Source: Prosapia bicincta
Lineage: Eukaryota; Arthropoda; Insecta; Hemiptera; Cercopidae
Length of the DNA stretch: 64,000 nt
Reading direction: 5' to 3'
Assembly: GCA_036971475.1 (NCBI GenBank)
Contig: JBAIZL010000376.1
Span: forward strand, 4,370,001 to 4,434,000
Shown here: positions 51,231-62,329 of the stretch, in pieces
Position numbering within the stretch: the stretch's first letter is position 1
How the letters are laid out: every line of letters starts with the position of its first letter
Notes under the pieces: generated by a model
Told to the model about the DNA's origin: nothing
The model's database searches: none
What the model saw: only the letters and a program-made list of their open reading frames with translations
Translations under genes and position numbers: made by a program

Positions 51231-53109
51231 CCAGGCGAAAAACCTATCAAGGTTATCATCGCCTAACTAAAGTTTTTATTTTAAATAACTATTTCAAAAT
51301 AGAACTAACCAACTAAACAAAATAAAATAAAATAAATGTTTAATACTAATTGTAACTAAACGAAAGAAACTGAAATTATACATAATTTAAATATTATTAA
51401 ATAGATTCAGGTGGCGTAAGAAAGCGATGACACGGTCGATAGCCGTGACATCGTCCCTTAAAACCACCTTTAAACCACCTCGAAGATCGTAACGTACATA
51501 CAAATCGTTTAACTCAACACACTCAAGCAGGATATGCTTGATTGTAATATTGCTTCTACAAAACGGACATAGTGGTGGATCCTCATGTCGCATCAACCAT
51601 CCATGCGTTAACAAAGAGTGCCCGATGCGAAGTCGAGTAACCACCACTTCCTCCCTACGATTCGAACGAACAGATGTCCTCCATGGTCGGACGGTATTTT
51701 TGATGTCCCTCAGCTTGTTTCTATTTACATTTTGCCATTCTTCGTTCCAAACAGAGAATAGTGTAGATTTAACTTTGCATACAAAATCTGATGCCATCAC
51801 ACGTTGTGTCGATGGCAACATACCTGTAGCTAATTTTGCACCTTCATCTGCTTTAGTGTTCCCGAATATTCCACAGTGACCAGGCACCCAGAGAAATGAC
51901 ACTTCGACACCTCGTAATTGGAGCCTGTGTATAGAGCACAAGATGTCTCCAACTAAAGGGTTCTTAGTGTACATTTCCTGAATAGCCTGGAGAGCACTTT
52001 TGGAATCACAACACACAAGATATTTAGATTTTGCAGACGGAATTGATCTTAAAGCTTGGAAAATTGCATAAAGTTCTGCAGTAAAAACGCTACAGGCTGA
52101 GGGCAATCCGTAAGTGAAAGTTTGTCCTTCCATATAAAATGCACAACCTATCCCATTGTCCAGTTTTGAACCGTCTGTGAATATAGTCACAGTATGTTGG
52201 TGAGTTTGTTGAATCTGCAAAAACTCCTGACGATAAATAACGTCAGGAGTATTGTGTTTTAGGTACATGGACAATGAGAAGTCACATTTTGGTTTTTGTA
52301 TTGTCCATGGAGGGATGTAGCATGATGTTCGTTCGAATATAGGTGGATGTTCTAAATTTAGATTCCTAAAAATGCGCAACGTTCTTATTCCGAAGGGAGC
52401 AGTTGAACGTTGACGCACATTGTAACGATCCTCGAGGTGGTTGTCAAAAACTGCTATGAATGCCGGATGTTTGGGTTTACTTCGAAGACCAGTGTATTAT
52501 GATATTTGTAGCATTTCACGTCGCATAGAGAGAGATGGTTCTCCAGCTTCTACTAGAAGGCTGGATATTGGGCTTGATCTAAAAGCACCAGTAGAAAGTC
52601 TAAGACCAGCGTGATGTATTGAATCCAGGAGTTTCAGCACCGTAGGTCGAGCAGATGAATAGGCTATACAGCCGTAATCTATGCGCGATCTTACAACGGC
52701 GCGATAGAAACGGAGCATGCAGGTTCTGTCTGCTCCCCAATTTGTACCACTTAGAACTCTCAACATATCCAATATCTTGCTGCACCGGGTCCTCAAATCA
52801 CGCACATGCGGATTCCATGAAAGTCTTTTATCCAATAAAAGACCCAAAAATCTCACATTATCCGCGGTTTGAAGCCGCGTACCATCAAGATAAAGAATAG
52901 GTTCCTGGTGTTGCCTGCGACGACTAAATGCTATACACTGGGTCTTCGAAGCCGAAAACTTGAAGCCCGTAGATTTGGTCCACTCTTGCAATTTATTGAT
53001 TACTAATTGTAAGGATCTTTCCGCTGTTGCCATACTTCTAGCAGCCATATATATACAAAAATCGTCTACAAACAGGGAACAGTGGACCGGTGACTGTACG
53101 TTTGAAGTG
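51191..53109 (-). mobile_element. LINE-B copy B13 inserted in P1, with 13-bp target-site duplication
   Basis: Poly(T) 51191-51230, stem-loop, 3' UTR, then ORF2 from the knuckle to the RT FVDD region (SLFVDDFC). ACGCATTGATATC lies at 51178-51190 and 53110-53122, and occurs once in the uninterrupted unit P2 (about 62766-62778). The ORF2 part is open (51387-52418 and on) except for a TAA at 52499-52497 (a Tyr codon in intact copies). It lies inside the first intron of the P1 gene, so splicing could in principle bypass it. Confidence 0.95.
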
Positions 53110-53164
53110 ACGCATTGATATCGGGGCACATTTACGCACGATCTTACTTTTCTTTATTTTACAG

Positions 53165-53500
53165 ATGGTCAGACAATATGTTAAAAAAAACAGAACCAAG
53201 TTAGATGTCAAAAAAATGAAAAATGCAGTTCTGCAAAGGAGGTTTGGTCAGAATACTATTCGAGGGATTGCAAAACTTTATGGATTCAATGACAAAACAG
53301 TAGGTAACTACTGCAAAAAATGGGCTAACCTGCTTAACGAGGACCTGAAAACATACAATGTTTTGCAGGTTGACGACATACCAACTCCTGATCCAGAGCC
53401 CCCACAGGCTAGAGAGTTACTACCGACTCCAGAGGCTCCGGTACAAGATATAGTGCCTGGTCGCACCACAGCTCAGTTTGGATATTCCAAGCATCAAAAC
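53165..53500 (+). CDS. pogo-like HTH protein, exon with psq-type HTH (P1)
   Basis: Acceptor TTTATTTTACAG ends immediately before ATG 53165. The protein begins MVRQYVKKNRTKLDVKKM and continues with RFGQNTIRGIAKLYGFNDKT, the psq/Tc5-type helix-turn-helix of pogo-superfamily transposases (compare MVRxYxRK starts), then a Pro/Glu-rich linker. It ends at CAAAAC|GTAAGT (53500), phase 0. The second copy at 62820 has lost one A in the lysine codon run and is frameshifted, so this copy is the intact one. No DDE domain is seen downstream. Confidence 0.75.
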
Positions 53501-53619
53501 GTAAGTGAACCAAGATACATGACAGGGGTGTTAGAAAGACATTACCGGGAAATTTATAATTTTTAATTGAAAAAAATATTTTAGTACCTACTAAATTCGT
53601 ATAGTTTTCGTTTCTGCAG
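53501..53619 (+). other. Intron of the pogo-like HTH gene (P1)
   Basis: 119 bp, GTAAGT at the 5' end and TTTTCGTTTCTGCAG at the 3' end, phase 0 on both sides. The same intron is at 63155-63273 in P2. Confidence 0.8.
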
Positions 53620-53865
53620 GTGTTTGAGTCTAACCAAGAAACATTGCTTGTGGAATACCTTCTGAAAGCTTCCGATATATATTTTGGCCTTTCACCTAAA
53701 GGGGTAAGAAGATTTGCATATACATACGCTGTAGCTTGTAAGCGAAAAACTCCTCAGTCTTGGAACGACAATGGAATGGCAGGACCGGATTGGCTTACGT
53801 CTTTCTTAAAACGGCATAGCAAACTCTCGATTGGCTTTTTCTTCTGGGTTTCCGAAGAAGGTTGA
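53620..53865 (+). CDS. pogo-like HTH protein, exon with CENP-B-type HTH (P1)
   Basis: Reads on in frame from 53500: VFESNQETLLVEYLLKA, GLSPKGVRRFAYTYAVA, AGPDWLTSFLKRHSKLSI. This is the second DNA-binding HTH (CENP-B/Tc5 type) found in pogo/Tigger/jerky proteins. After KLSI the expected RKPE-type start of the catalytic domain is replaced by GFFFWVSEEG and a stop at 53865. The product would be a two-HTH DNA-binding protein of about 193 residues without nuclease. Either the catalytic part was replaced by the sequence that follows, or a further splice was missed. Confidence 0.7.
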   Translation: MFESNQETLLVEYLLKASDIYFGLSPKGVRRFAYTYAVACKRKTPQSWNDNGMAGPDWLTSFLKRHSKLSIGFFFWVSEEG

Positions 53866-53881
53866 AAAACCAGCATTAAAT

Positions 53882-54354
53882 ATGGCGTATCGTGGAAATT
53901 TTCGACGGCGTGAGTTTCGTCTAAATGATGATGACCAATATGGTCAATATGCTTATCAGCGAAGAATGGCTGAATTTACAAACAGATCACGGAGAGAACA
54001 ACAACCTCCATCTCCTCCTCCTGCATCCCCAAAATTACAACGAGGGAAAAAGAGTTTTAAAAATAAATCTCGTGATAAGAAGAAGGATGAGGATTTTAGA
54101 AAACGTAAAGGTGAGGAAACGGTTGACAGTTATGTTGCAGAAGTTCGGAAAAATCTGTTTGGCGGATTTGATGGTCTTGATGAAGTATTAAAAACAAGGC
54201 AGTTTGAAATGCGTGCACGACATATTCCAATTAGTATAACAACTAGATCTGCAGGATTCTCAGCTCAAGAAACATTTACGTGGTGTATGCGTATTCCTGA
54301 GAACATACCTCGAACAAATGGAATGACAATTCAACAGTTATATAGAGTTCTTTT
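53882..54354 (+). CDS. Unrecognised ORF conserved in both P units
   Basis: From ATG 53882: MAYRGNFRRREFRLNDDDQY, then a basic/Pro-rich stretch (QQPPSPPPASPKLQ, KNKSRDKKKDEDFRKRK), then a more ordered part (VDSYVAEVRKNLFGGFDGLD, RHIPISITTRSAGFSAQE, MTIQQLYRVLLAG). The frame is also open upstream (SSGFPKKVEKPALN) but is +1 relative to the HTH exon. Here it runs directly into a LINE-A 5' region; in P2 it continues to the window end but carries a one-base insertion at about 63606. I do not recognise the family. An Arg/Lys-rich N-terminus followed by a compact domain could be a structural nucleic-acid-binding protein. Confidence 0.5.
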
Positions 54355-55787
54355 AGCTGGAAACAAATATTTATGGATTCAAAAATCACGTCAAATATGA
54401 CTAGTCTGAAGAGGACACGCCAGGATTCTCCTGACGATATAATTAGCAAAGATTTGAGTAAAAAGTTGATGGTGGCAACGTCGCAGACATTGCCATCAGC
54501 AAAGTATTTAGTTTTTATAGTGCCGAAGAAGGGAAAGATCTTTCCAAAGTTTCTCCTTTCCTGATAAACAAGGCTATAACTGCTAGTGCTGGAGGCCCAG
54601 TAGCCTCTATTAAGAAACTTCGAAACGGAACACTTTTAATTGCGAATTCCACCGACAGACAAACCCGTTCTCTATCAAAAATGACCTCCTTCTTTGACCA
54701 GGTCATGGTATCTGTGGCTCCCCACAGATCCTTGAATTACTCAAAGGGGGTCATCACATGTAGGGATTTAATGCACCTTCCAATCGATGAAATAAAGTCC
54801 GAACTGTCTTCTCAGTTAGTTACGGACGTTATCCCTATAATGAAAATGGACAAAGGAGAAAAAGTAGCAACGGCGTCTTTTATCGTAACGTTTGGAAAGC
54901 CGGAAATACCCGAATACTTACATGCAGGTTACCAAAGGCTCTCAGTGAGACCATACGTGGCTAACCCTAGGCGCTGCTTCAAGTGCCAGCGATTTGGGCA
55001 TATCAGCTCTACCTGTTCGAAGCAGAACGTATGCGGTATATGTAGCGTTGAAGGCCATGATGATAAGGAATGTGTCAATTCTCCGAAATGCGACAACTGT
55101 GGTGGTGACCACCCAGCGCGACCCTACAACTGCCCTACTTTTAAGGAAGAGAAAGCTATCCTAGGCATCATGGCGAAAGACAAGTTGTCGTTTCCAGACG
55201 CCAAAAAAATGTATAGATCTACTCAGCCAAAGGCAGACAGTAAGACTTATGCCGCTACTCTGACCGCTTCCAAATCGTCCTGTAACAACTGTGCCGAGCT
55301 GTCGAAAAAAATTGAAGTTCTAACTGAACAAGTTTCTCGCCTTTTGTCCATAGTCACGAATGGTCCTCCTACTTTGAATTTAGTACAACCTGCAGCGACG
55401 GATAGTGATTTACCTCTTGTACCAATGCCTTCCACTGGGGGGATTGGAGCACGAAATAAATCATTAAGTGAGCCTTGTGTTTCTGTGCAGAAGATATTAT
55501 CAACGGGTAATAAACCTTCTGTGCAGAAGACGTTGGAAAAATCCAAACCACGGAAACCAGTGTTACGTCAGACCACATCGCCTCCGTCGTTACCGGGTAT
55601 TAAGAAAAATGCTAACAAAGGAGGGAATGTAAAAACTACCCCTCCTAAACCCAAAACTTCCTCAGATTCCATCCCTGAACGGTTGGATATGGAATCTGAG
55701 AAATGTAAGCCTGAGACGTCTAAAAACGTCCCAGGCAAGAAAGGAGAGAGCACCAATGGATGTCAAATAAACCCTTTGCTAAGCTAA
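54355..55787 (+). pseudogene. LINE-A copy A5 ORF1
   Basis: LINE-A begins at AGCTGG...ATATTTATGGATTC, about 18 nt before the ORF1 ATG (54373). A one-base loss near 54510 breaks the frame after LPSAKYLV; it is open again from 54681 to the normal stop at 55787, with three zinc knuckles (RCFKCQRFGHISSTC, VCGICSVEGHDDKEC, KCDNCGGDHPARPYNC), coiled coil and tail. Other N-terminal lesions are present. Confidence 0.87.
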
Positions 55788-55790
55788 TAA

Positions 55791-56346
55791 ATGTCTTTGC
55801 TTAGGAAGTCAGTAATACAATGGAACGTCAACGGTGTTAGGAGTCACATAGAAGAACTTAAAGTACTCGTGCGAGATGTGTACCCAATGTTTGTATGTCT
55901 ACAGGAGACACATCTCCACGAATCGCATAATTTCCATTTAAGGGAGTATTCAGTTTTTAGATCGGACTTCGTTACAGAAGATCGAGCTAGAGGTGGCGTA
56001 GCCATCCTAGCCCGTGTCTGTATCGATGCTGTTTCTCTAAACTTAATAACTCCTTTACAAGCAGTAGCCGTTCAAACAGCTGTCCCGTATAAAATCACTG
56101 TGTGTTGTGTCTACTTGCCACCACAAGAAAACTTGCATCACAGTGATTTAGTGAATTTAATAAGCCAGTTACCAACTCCGTTCTAATTGGTAGGGGATTT
56201 TAATGCCCACCATTCGTCTTGGGGATCTCCGACTAGGAACTCTCGAGGTGACCTTGTTGAGAGTGTGAGAACGGAACTGGACTTATGTCTGCTAAATGAC
56301 TGTTCGCCTACCCATTTAGCAGCATCTACTGGTGGATGGACAGCTG
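55791..56346 (+). pseudogene. LINE-A copy A5 ORF2, endonuclease N-terminus only
   Basis: Starts at ATG 55791, 3 nt after the ORF1 stop. A TAA at 56184-56186 (a Leu codon in intact copies) interrupts the endonuclease, LARVC replaces LARDC, and the sequence ends abruptly at 56346 (GGWTAV-E), where unrelated minus-strand sequence begins. The 3' end of the element is missing. Confidence 0.87.
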
Positions 56347-57073
56347 TTGAAACGGAGTTTGGAAAGTTTGGAAAGTGGCTTCTGGAAGCCTGTAATGTTC
56401 TCTATGGGTTTTAATGGCATGGCCTATGAAAGTTGCTAACTGTTCTATATCAATTTCGGATAACCCACAAACAGCTGATAAGGTTGCAACTTCCTTTCGT
56501 AAAGATGTGGTAATTTGTTTTGGATATTTTGTTCCGGCTTTTGTCCTAAATTCCCTTATTACATCAGATCCCCTGTAGAACGAATTTGCCGTTCCGGGAA
56601 TGGCAAACGAAAAAGGATTTTCTTTTAGAACTCCAACTCTTAATCGTATGTTAAAAATTGTATCAGTCATTTCCTTCATGCTTGGTGTAAGTAAAATTGG
56701 GATTCTACCTCGCGATTCAATCCTAGAAAATGTTTTCACAATTTCTTGTTCGCTGAGCGGCAGGCTTTTCAAAACGTCGGCGTGCAATGGTTCCGTATTT
56801 CTTTGCTTATATGATGAGACGGTTATCCTGTATGCGTCACCTGAACGTTTCCTATTGAAAATAATTATAGAAATAAGAGCCATTTTAGTTACGTTGATAT
56901 AATTAATAGTTGATACTTCATTTCTAATATTATTCATTACTTTAATTTTTTCCGACTCCATCAACTGTTTTTTCTTCATGGCATCTGAATTAGGGAGCTC
57001 ATTTCCTCGGTTAAATCGGGCTTCGTAAAGTGTAGTAAATGCTATAGATGCAATTTTTGAGGGCCATTCTTCA
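56347..57073 (-). pseudogene. Fragment of a tyrosine-recombinase-like gene
   Basis: A single open frame on the minus strand, open at both cut ends: it enters from the LINE-B poly(T) at 57073 (EEWPSKIASIAFTTLYEARF) and ends at 56347 where LINE-A begins. Conserved blocks: ALISIIIFNRKRSGDAYRIT, IESRGRIPILLTPSMKE, ENPFSFAIPG, FYRGSDVIREF, ITTSLRKEVATLSAVCGLSE, ATFIGHAIKTHREHYRLPE. The SLRKEVAT and GH-x5-H-x2-HYRLP blocks match an uncharacterised metazoan protein family whose C-terminus looks like the R...GH...Y core of phage-integrase/Crypton-type tyrosine recombinases. No internal stop; classed as broken because both ends are lost. Confidence 0.55.
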
Positions 57074-59370
57074 TTTTTTTCCAGGCGAAAGATCTATTAA
57101 GGTTATCATCGCCTAACTAACTTTTATTTTAAAATAAATGTTACATAAATGAAACTAATCAAACTAAACAAAATAAAATAAAATAAAACTAAAGAAACTA
57201 AAATTATACATAATTTAAATATTATTAAATAGATTCAGGTGGCGTAAGAAAGCTATGGCACGGTCGATAGCCGTGACATCGTCACTTAAAACCACCTTTA
57301 AACTACCTCGAAGGCCGTATATACAAATCTCTCAACTCATTACAATCAAGCATAATGTGCTTATTTGTGATGCTACTCCCACATAACGGACATAGTGGTG
57401 GATCCTCATGTCGCATCAACCATCCATGCGTTAACAAAGAGTGGCCGATGCGAAGTCGAGTTACCACCACTTTCTCTCTACGATTCGAACGAACAGATGT
57501 CCTCCATGGTTGGACGGTATTTTTGATGTCCCTCAGCTTGTTTCTATTTACATTTTGCCATTCTTCAGTCCAAACAGAGAATAGTGTAGTTTTAACATTG
57601 CATACAAAATCTGATACCATCACACGTTGTGTCGATGGCACCATACTAGTAGCTATTTTTGCACCTTCATCTGCTTTAGTGTTTCCAAATATTCCGCAGT
57701 GACCACGCACCCAGTGAAATGACACTTCAATACCCCTAATTGGAGCCTGGGTACTGAGCACAAGATGTCTCCAACTAATGGGTTCTTGGCGTACATTTCC
57801 TGAATTGCCTGGAGAGCACTTTTAGAATCGGAACATACAAGATATTTAGATGTAGCAGACGGAATTGATCTTAAAGCTTGGAAAATTGCATAAAGTTCTG
57901 CAGTAAAAACACTACAGGCTGAGGGCAATCCGTAAGTGAAGGTTTGTCCTTCCATATAAAATGCACAACCTATCCCATTGCCCAGTTTTGAACCGTCAGT
58001 GAATATGGTCACTGTATGTTGGTGAGTTAGTTGAATCTGCAAAAACACCTGACGATAAATAACGTCAGGAGTTTTGTGTTTTAGGTACCTGGACAATGAG
58101 AAGTCAAATTTTGGAATTCGTATTATCCATGGAGGGATGTAGCATGTTGTTCGTTCGAATATATGTGGATGTTCTAAATTTAGATTACTAAAAATTCGCA
58201 ACGTTCTTATTCCGAAGGGAGCAGTTGAACGTTGACGCGTATTGTAACGATCCTCGAGGTAGTTATTAAAAACTGCTTTGAATGCCGGATGTTTAGGTTT
58301 ACTTCGAAGATCAGTGTAATATGAAATTTGTAACATTTGACGTCGCATTGAGAGAGATGGTTCTCCAGCTTCAACTAGAAGGCTGGAGACAGGGCTAGAT
58401 CTAAAAGCATCAGTAGAAAGTCTAAGGCCAGCGTGATGTATTGAATCCAGGAGTTTCTGAACCGTATCGAGCAGATGAATATTCTATACAGCCGTAATCT
58501 ATGCGCGATAGAAACGGAGCATACAGGTTCTGTCTGCTCCCCAATTTGTACCACTAAGAACTCTCAACATATCCAATATCTTGTTGCACCGGGTCCTCAA
58601 ATCACGCACATGCGGATTCTATGAAACTCTTTTATCCAATAAAAGACTCAAAAATCTCATATTATCCGCGGTCTGAAGCCGCTTGCCATCAAGATAAAGT
58701 ATAGGTTCCTGGTGTTGCCTGCGACGACTAAATGCTATACACTGGGCCTTCGAAACCGAAAACTTGAAGCCCGTAGATTAGGTCCATTCTTGCCATTTAT
58801 TAATGACTATTTGTAAGGTTCTTTCCGCGGTTGCCATACGTCTAGCAGCCATATATATACAAAAAACGTCTACAAACAGGGAACAGTGGACCGGTGACTA
58901 CGTTTGAAATGACGCTGTTAATGGCAACGGCAAACAGCGTCACATTTAACACGCCACCCTGTGGTATACCATTCTCTAATTCCTAACGATCAGAATATAT
59001 GCCTCCTAGACGTACACGGAAAGTCCTGCTATTCAAATAATTTTGTATAAAAGCAAGAATGTTACCTTGTATACCCCATGATTTCAATACGTTCAAAATT
59101 CCTCTTCTCCATGCCATGTCATATGCCTTCTAAAGGTCAAAGAAAACAGATACCAGTGTTTGTCGTAAGATGAAGGCATTCTGTATGGCTGACTACAAAA
59201 AAACCAATTGGTCAACTGATGAACATCCTTGTCTGGAACCACACTGGACGTTAGAAATAAGTTTGTTTCTAGATACCAGACAAGACGATGGTTTACCATC
59301 TCTCCAGTAGTTTGCAAAAGTAGCTGGTGAGAGAGATGGGTCTGTAACTACTGGGATTAGTTTTGTCCTT
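57074..59370 (-). pseudogene. LINE-B copy B12 (left piece), ORF2 RT to 3' end
   Basis: Short poly(T) 57074-57080, a variant stem-loop (ATCTATTAAGGTT), 3' UTR, RNase H (TIFTDGSKLGNGIGC, SDSKSALQ, HWVRGHCGIFGNTKADE with the usual VPGHC changed) and RT in several frames back to YRPIS. More diverged than most LINE-B copies, with many frameshifts after 58350. Interrupted at 59370 and continued at 61845. Confidence 0.83.
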
Positions 59371-61844
59371 ACTAACTTCTCCTACTTCTATATTTTTACT
59401 ATATACTGAGTATTTAATTAAATATTCATTTATAATTGTGCTCGATGTGATGCGGTTCAGTGTTCCCTTGACCTTGTCTATCTAACGCCTATGTATTCTA
59501 TTTACTTTTATTAATAACTAACATTATTTTTTTTTTTTATTATTTTTTTTTTCACTTAATATGCCCTACCGACGCCTACTGAATTTTATTTAACTTAATT
59601 ATTTCCTTTTAATTATTATTATTTATTCTAAGTTCTTTTTAATTTCATTTTTATTTTAATTAACTCTTATTTCATTTAAAGAACTTCTTTGGTTTTCATT
59701 TTATGATTCCTTTTATTATTTACAATTTTAATTGAATTCTATTTAATTAATTTTGTTTCACTAGGCTCCTTAGTCGATTTAAATCTGTCTCTATTTGATG
59801 TTGACCCGATGTTACAATGTAAGCATCGAGCCTCAAATGTTGGGCGCCATACTTTTCTTACCGACTTTTTTTTCTCCTTGCCTTACTTTGTTTCTTTCTT
59901 TTCATCAATTGCTAAGTCAGTAAGAAAGTAATGGTTTATCCATTGACTACGAACCTAATTTCATAGACCTGTGCCTCAAGGAATAAACCTCTCAGAGGAA
60001 CCAACCCCTGAATTTTTGATAAAACCAATTAGCCTCCGATAAGCCCTGTTCAAGCTCCTTTTCGGGTAGTGGAATCTTTGAGAGACACTTGTGATTTAAA
60101 GACTATACCTGGATACCTAGTGAACTTATCTTATTTAGAATGAAAACACAGCTAATTGGAAAATATACCTTTTTATTTATTTGTTCCAAGGTTCAAATTA
60201 ATTATTATTGTTTTTATTTAATTTAACAGGATTTTCTTGACTAATTACTTTTTCAAAATTTCATACAACTTGCCATTGAATTAAACATTATTATCTCATT
60301 CTATGTTTTTTAAATTTTCTTATTACCATTAATTTTGTATATAATTTAAATTATCAAAGTTACCATAATTAATTTTGTATATAGTTTTGATTGTTACAGT
60401 TAAATTTAACATATTTTAAAATCTGATTCTTTTTCAAACACTTAATATTACTATTTAATGCCTTTAGGCCTTGAACAATTAACTTCTTTAGAAATTATTC
60501 ATTAGAAATTTACTTAGAAAAAGCCATATAAGATATACATCTTTATACTTAATCCATACATTCCCACAGCGATGGGAATGGAAAGTCAATTTTGAATCTT
60601 TGTTACTTAAATTTGGGTAGCCTAAGAGAGTTGACTAATCAGTCCCTTAGGTTATTCCCATCTTATTTAATTTTGAATTTAAGTTAATATAATTTGAAGT
60701 AAAATGTTATTAAAAAAGAATAATTAAATTGATTATATAACCTTGTACTGTAGAAATCTTTTTATCTTCATTAATGTTGTCATCTGTCAGTCCCATTACA
60801 GCTTCAAGGGTCTTGGTAGGTAGGCGTCTCTCCATAATTTCGGTTAATCTTCTTATTTTCTTTAATTTTGTATTTTGGTGGTCGAAATTTTGTTCTAGGT
60901 ATATATGAGCCCTTGCTCATATATATCTTCCTTCCCCTGATCACATCGTAGCACTTTTTACTCTGTTTCTAGCACATTTTTTCTTGTCCTTTTCGCATGG
61001 TACAAAAACACGTCTGCTCGCCTTGAGAGCCTAATGCATTCTCTTTCTGGATAGCGTCCCTTTTTTGAGGCCTCACTTCATAGTAACCATTTTTCAACTT
61101 TTGACCAATCAGAAAGCCGTTGCCATGGCAATTGACTTTGTTTGTTCGGAAATTCTGAACTAAGATTAGTTTCACTTTTTGTAAAAGGCGTTTCTGTATT
61201 CTGGTGTGTCCTTTCCATTTTTACCTTTTATTTAATAACGTATTTCACTTTAATTCATCTTATTTAATTTAATTTACTTTTTAAAATTCCTAATCCAAAG
61301 TTCGACTGTAGCGCTTTCGTTTCGTAGTGACAAGATTTATAATCAATACCCTAGGCGGATTTTTCCGGAATCAAATATGACTGCTTCTCTTATAACCTAA
61401 TTTCTAGGCTATTAAATTTTAACATTTAATCTTTACTTTTACATAGTACTATTTTCCCTAGCTAGGCCTAATTTACTTTCCTCACATCTTATAAATTTAC
61501 ATTCTTTATTCCTGATTATATTTAATTACAATTATTTTAATAGCCTGCATCTAGGCCGAGTTTGTTATACTACACAATTACCGTCTTTTTTGTATACATA
61601 ATTTAGGCTATCCACTTTGAAGTGATAATTTTTCTTATTGATTATAATTTGTTTTTTAAGTCTAAAGTTATTTCTAATTTTCTTCATTTTACTATTATTT
61701 ACCCTAGTTTTAATATTATTATTATTATAATGCTTTAAAATTTTTACATATAAATTTAGCCAATTATTTAACCAGGTTAGGTTTGATTTTGGTATTCTGT
61801 ACAATTACCCTGATTCTTTGCATCGGACATTCTGGCCGCTGCAG
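59371..61844. mobile_element. 2.47-kb unidentified insertion in LINE-B, flanked by a 30-bp direct repeat
   Basis: The 30 bp of LINE-B before the insert (59341-59370, from TCTGTAACTACTGGG to TTTTGTCCTT) recur after it at 61845-61874. The insert is AT-rich with no long ORF. On the minus strand it contains TGGCGCCCAACATTTGAGGC at about 59852-59833, similar to retroviral/LTR-retrotransposon tRNA primer-binding sites, and a perfect 10-bp hairpin ATATATGAGC/GCTCATATAT at about 60900-60923. No terminal repeats of the insert were found. Nature unknown; a degenerate LTR-type or non-autonomous element is possible. Confidence 0.5.
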
Positions 61845-62329
61845 TCTGTAACTACTGGGATTAGTTTTGTCCTTTCCTCGATTTAGAAGAGGAATTATTG
61901 TCGCTTCTAACCATGCATCGGGAAAACCGTATACAAACCTACGATTGTATATCCGAAGGAGAACTAGTTTTGCCGACGGTGGCAGATTTTTAATCTTGGC
62001 GTATACAATATCATCCGGACCTGGAGCTGAATCCTTCGTTGACGAGAGAGCTGACTCTAGTTCGTCGATAGAGAAATGGATATTCAAACAAGAATCTCCA
62101 GATACTCCAACGGTGAAAGGTAAGGCTTCTTGTTTACGTTTATACACCTGGAAAGCGCCCTTGTATGCAGAAGATGAAGAATGTTTTGAGAACGATGATG
62201 CTAGTACATTGGCAATATCCTAACCGTCCGTGGTCATAACTCCATCCGGATGCCTTAATGAAATTAATGGCATCGGAACGGAAATGCCACAGACTAATCG
62301 TAATTTCTTCCATACTGTGGATGGAGCTG
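61845..62329 (-). pseudogene. LINE-B copy B12 (right piece), RT N-terminal part
   Basis: ORF2 from STVWKK to YRPIS on the minus strand: MPLISLRHPDG, VLASSFSKHSSSS-like text, SIDELESALSSTKDSAPGPD, KLVLLRIYNR. It ends at 62329 within the TTAPSTVW codons, where unit P2 begins. Frame lesions near 61950 and 62220. Confidence 0.82.

Noticed and set aside
53620..54354. Reading the unknown ORF as the pogo DDE catalytic domain
   Set aside because: No DDE/DDD motifs, wrong frame, and a basic Pro-rich start unlike the RKPE-type beginning of pogo catalytic domains.
59371..61844. LTR retrotransposon call for the 2.47-kb insert
   Set aside because: Only a PBS-like 11-mer supports it; no paired LTRs, no TG...CA ends and no gag/pol coding were seen.
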